64,000 nucleotides of DNA, taken from positions 48,337,340 to 48,401,339 of the forward strand of contig CM049322.1 of the NCBI GenBank assembly GCA_026874595.1, given 5' to 3'. Under the pieces are notes generated by a model that worked only from the letters and a program-made list of their open reading frames with translations, ran no database searches and was not told the DNA's origin. Position numbers and translations under genes: made by a program. Numbering within the stretch: position 1 is the stretch's first letter; each line of letters begins with the position of its first letter. Shown here piece after piece: positions 59,606-64,000 of this stretch. This DNA is from Sipunculus nudus (taxonomy: Eukaryota > Annelida > Sipuncula > Golfingiida > Sipunculidae).

Positions 59606-62600
59606 AATTCGAGGATTTTTTTTTCATTCCTCCTTGTTTGCTAAGAAAATCCAGAGGAGTACCGAAAGAAGACCCCCCGGGAATAAAGACACCCACTCAA
59701 ACATTTCCAGACAGCAAACTGCCGCTCCAAGAATATTAATATTTCCTTCATTTACCAGGGTACAGTTAAAAAAACAATTTAATGGCTTCTGAATATATTA
59801 TTGTTACTGGCATCATTCCAGGTCAGCATTTTAAAAGCGACATTTATTTATTTATTTATCTATTTATTTGCCTTTGAAGAAACATGGATCAAATTTCTGC
59901 AATCAAGTGGCAGACCAGTTATTATCCAGAATGTCAGCTATCATCTAGTGATAATTATTCTTCATAATTATTGTTGATTAGTTGAGTGCGCATTAGCGCG
60001 CTGGCTTTCAAAGTAATTCTGATTAATTTGACTCGCGGTTATTCGATCGCTTATTGATTATCCATTGGTATTGTTTGAAGTAACAATATTTAATATATCT
60101 TACCTTGGATTTTTATGTTAAACAATCCTATTAATAATCCTACCATGAACTAGCTTTGCTGCAACTCTTTGTAGCAAATACCTTGTTTTTTCAGTATTCG
60201 TGCACGTAAGCGGCCCAAGGTAAAGGTCACGTCAAAAACATTGCAACAAATTAAAGCTTAAAGTAAGCTATTAATCTACCTTTACGGCAGAATGTGACTT
60301 TTGGCTTACTGTGCTTATATATCAGTATTAATGAACTTTGCATAATTCCTGATTAGAAGTGTTCTTACACTGCCTCTGTGACGAATGTATAAGGTTGTAG
60401 TAAACACGATACATGCGACCATGTTGATACACAGAAAAACAATGCAAGGGGTAATATTTAGTTAACAGATAACATTTAACGGAATAGCGCCCTTTAATTT
60501 CGGTGCCTATTACCAGCAAGATGTTTCACAATCCGTCAGTGTTAATTAAAATAAAACCAGCGAGAGAATATATTTCTACGGCCCGTATTAAAAACTTCCA
60601 AAGGGCCCCCTCTCCTGCTCCCCTTGTACGGTCCTTTACTTAAGGTTCAGACACAAAGCCGCGATGTACAGCAGCAAAAAGGAAATAAGCGTCTCGGGAC
60701 CAGACGTGGTAAAGCGCAGTTTCTGTCTGGTCGACGAATAAATGAGTGCGGTATGTCTCGTACTCTATTTCTTTTATTTCCTTCGTTTAATGAGCATCAG
60801 CTGAGATATCATGATTGAATTTAAGAATAAGTTGACCATATTCTTTGAATATAGAGTCACCTGAAAACACAAAGGTTCTTCAAAGAACCCCTTTGCAGGA
60901 CAGGGGGCATAATGCCGGGGAAAATACCAATATTCTAGTTGAAGCCAGATTGTTTTTTTAAAGAACCTTCAAGAGTCATTCGTCTTGAAATCCTAATCAA
61001 CATTTTTTCTGTGTTACAAGAAATGTATTCATTATAACAACCATGAGTGCAACCAAAGAACACTTTCTTTAGAATCATAAAACAAGATCTATACAATAGG
61101 CGGGACGTCCATATAAATTTTTTTTTGGGTCGCGAAGGGATCTCTGGTGTTGGATGTAACATGATAGGAAGAACATAGAACATTTCGCCAAAGTTAATGA
61201 ATCATATATTCCTATGATCATTATTTAATAAAGATGCAGGGACAAGTCTATGGACTTCCGCATCCTTGACTATGAATACTGATAGCCCGGGGATATCATG
61301 AATAAATACTAAAAGGTATTGATTTTATTAAAGGGTTCTAGGAGGTTCAAAGGCCCTCCCGCTGAACTATTCTACACGTTACTTGTTTATGACGTCAGGA
61401 GCTCTCATCAAAGAGGTCTCCCAGCAGGTGTCGCTGATAGGATTATCCATGCACAAGCCGCTGACGGTATCTGACGGTGTAAAATAAATACAGCTTACGT
61501 CAAAGCGTCTTAGAAAATCTCAGTGAAAATCCCTGTGGGTGTAATTTGATACTCTGTTATATCCGACTTAAAAAGGTGCAAGCTTTTGTAATCTAATAAT
61601 GAGGTGCAATAGCAATTCACCGTAGACGATGTTAATCAGATACAGCTTACTTCAGTAGATTCAACGTATTAAAAGATGTTTTTCTGTTAATACGGTTGAG
61701 ATAAAGTCACCAATGTGCACCGGATGCCTCAAAAATAGCAAACGTATAATAGCAAGGGGTATTTCTTGGTGAACGCCAGTGATTTGCAAAATTACGTAGA
61801 ATGGGGAATGCCTGAAATCCCTGGGGAAAAAAAGGAATGGATGAAATCATACTGTGTAAGGCCTGTTTGCTTGTTCACATATTATGAATGTAGTCATCTA
61901 CGAAGCAGGGTCGTGACGTCATAAAAAATAATTTGGATTAAGGACGTGACTTAAGATACATTTAATGACAAATTGATTCCTGCTGTTGGGTTTGATCTGG
62001 TCTGAAAAAAAACTGAGGTACAAACTGACGTCCAAGTTCAGAGTTTATCATATCGAAGATAACATGTAGACTAGGACATGCTTTGAAGCCGATAGAACAT
62101 GAACCCTGCGTAACTGTTGAGACTATGTAAAACAGTGTAACATTACTACCTCTATTGCCCTAATTGACTGGTGTTATATATATCAGCTCAGAGGGAAAAG
62201 CTTTGTGTCATGGTTACGATAAAGCTGTCAAGGCCAAAACGTGTTGGCTTTTCCTTGCATTATGCTGACGCAGCGACAGTCATAATCATATTTTGGTCAT
62301 CATTATATTTCGAGTCTGTACATGATTTTTATTAACAATACTGCCGTCTGCTAATGCGTATCGGCAGCAGCAGGCGCTGGATCTAAGAAATTCAACGGTA
62401 TACGTCAGTGTTATCAATATGGCAACAGATTTTCACATAGCATAATGTTAAAAGGAAATTTTAAATTTCTCACGTGACCTTTCACGTGATTTACACATGT
62501 TTGTTACCAAATAATACAAATCATGTGAGATAATGATGTTCGATTCTCAAGATGCTGGGGTAAACGGTAGTAAGGGGAGCTCTATCAGGGTAAACATCTT

Positions 62601-63140
62601 TTATTGAAGATTGAATGTGGAGAAACTTAAGACTTGATGAAAAGTGTTTATATCCAACTTAAGAATAACGCCAACCAAGACAATCAGTTTCTTACAGAGG
62701 TCTTCATTTCAGTACCTCGGTTCCTTTGTCCCCTATGTCTCCAGTGTTTTATGTGATTCAAGGTTCTGTTTTCTTAACGATGACATTACCAGGCAACGCG
62801 GACAGATGGCCCAGATCAAACACTAAACAGAGCTACATCTGATCAATACCTTCTGTTAGGTATCGCTGCCGCGTGCGCCGGGACAAGACAAGGTGTCTCA
62901 TAATTATTAAAGGTGTTCTCGGTACCTGATACCTTAATGTAACTAGGTATACACGAACAGGAAAATAATTAACGAAATAATACATAATATGTACTTGTAT
63001 ACGAGGACCTATAAAAAATACTTGCACCTCTGTCATTCATTCACGTTTATCTTAAAGGTTATTAGTCTCCTTTAGGCTAGAATTAACTAATAATTTACGA
63101 AAAGTAAACCTTAACAGTAATGGAATATGGAAATATACTA

Positions 63141-63141
<1 letters not shown>

Positions 63142-63199
<58 letters not shown>
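63142..63199. repeat. (TA)n microsatellite
   Basis: An uninterrupted TA run of about 58 bp. Confidence 0.97.
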
Positions 63200-63202
<3 letters not shown>

Positions 63203-63710
63203 TGTCCTACTGTACTTTTATTCTTGTGTGTACATGTATCTATTTGTTTTCTCGTGTTTATTTTTCCGTCAGTATTATTCTGAAATCACGCGCGAATGAG
63301 ATCGCCAAGGATCGCCCTAATTCAATTACGCTAGGGACCGTATAAGAGTGTGTTTGTGTGTGTGTTTGTATGTGAGGGTGTGTTTGTTTGTGTGTGGGAG
63401 GGGGTGGGATCCAGAAGAAATATTTTGCCTTGGGATAGGTATGCCCCAACGAAGTTTAACTCACGTTTACAATATTAAGTGACGTAAAATTAGTTTTAAA
63501 AAATTGTTTCTAAAAATGATACTACTATTTAAAATTACCGTTAATTGCCATAGGGGTCTCTGTTTCACTGTTGACATTTTGTATTCTGGTTCAAAACTTT
63601 ATAATAAAACTTATCAAAAGAAATATATTGTCACCCGAATATTCAACTTATATAAAAGAGGACATTTATTAATCTTGTTATTATGATTATGATGATAATA
63701 ACTATAACTA

Positions 63711-63711
<1 letters not shown>

Positions 63712-63754
<43 letters not shown>
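63712..63754. repeat. (TTA)n microsatellite
   Basis: A trinucleotide TTA run of about 14 units; it may be the tail of an unrecognised LINE or SINE but no body was identified. Confidence 0.93.
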
Positions 63755-63756
<2 letters not shown>

Positions 63757-64000
63757 ACGGCGCTACCGCTGAGACTAGCATTCGTACATTTCAAAATGAA
63801 ACTTTCATTTAATGCCATTGAGGTACGTCTAGAGATTATATGATTCAAATTACACATGACTACATCATATAATATTAGATATCCCCTTCCGACGCCAGAC
63901 CAGGCCGCTGGTAACTTTTTAATAGTCTTATGGGGTATTATATCCGCCTAATCAACGGTAAACCGTTGGGCGGTCCAAGTAATCGGATCGAGAGAAAGTC

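Larger units (their letters stand above)
46159..64000. other. presumed 5' intron or upstream region of PDE9A
   Basis: The split codon at 46158 requires an upstream exon. No sequence resembling the PDE9A N-terminus (GLPRxTT-type block) with a phase-2 donor was found on the - strand up to the right edge. The region holds a LINE tail (47440-47911), a SINE (49216-49519), a degenerate 150-bp duplication (57983-58402) and microsatellites; the remainder is AT-rich and unassigned. Confidence 0.55.

Overview
The window is animal nuclear DNA: AT-rich, intron-rich and crowded with short interspersed repeats, small inverted-repeat DNA transposons, LINE scraps and microsatellites. The coding exons look lophotrochozoan, most likely mollusc; that placement is inferred from overall character and was not tested by a search. 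No prokaryotic, organellar or viral gene was recognised.

Two protein-coding genes can be read with confidence, lying tail to tail. On the + strand, the last five exons (189-4873) of a MATE-family multidrug and toxin extrusion transporter (SLC47A type) enter from the left edge. On the - strand, a cGMP phosphodiesterase of the PDE9A type runs from about 46.2 kb down to its stop codon at 10239. It has fifteen recognisable exons, which give a 455-residue reading per isoform. All junctions are GT-AG with matching phases, and the catalytic residues are intact. The first roughly 69 residues (first exon or exons) were not found between 46.2 kb and the right edge and probably lie beyond it.

The most notable observation is inside PDE9A. 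Two 114-nt exons (20382-20495 and 16057-16170) both encode the same catalytic-domain segment, which carries the [10 protein letters not shown] block. They have identical length and phase, about 53% protein identity, and sit 4.2 kb apart. Each splices in frame to the same upstream and downstream exons. This has the architecture of a mutually exclusive exon pair that would yield two PDE9A enzymes with different surfaces next to the active site.

Layout: 1-4873 MATE 3' exons, with a pogo-like MITE and two SINEs in introns; 4874-10238 convergent intergenic DNA with polyA signals, a SINE and a 33-bp minisatellite; 10239-46158 PDE9A, whose introns hold a 29-bp minisatellite (about 1 kb), a 705-bp Harbinger-like fold-back element, 19-bp tandem repeats, SINEs, a TIR-bearing MITE and LINE fragments; 46159-64000 presumed first intron or upstream region of PDE9A, with a LINE C-terminal remnant, a SINE with target-site duplication, a degenerate 150-bp direct duplication and microsatellites, but no exon I can defend.
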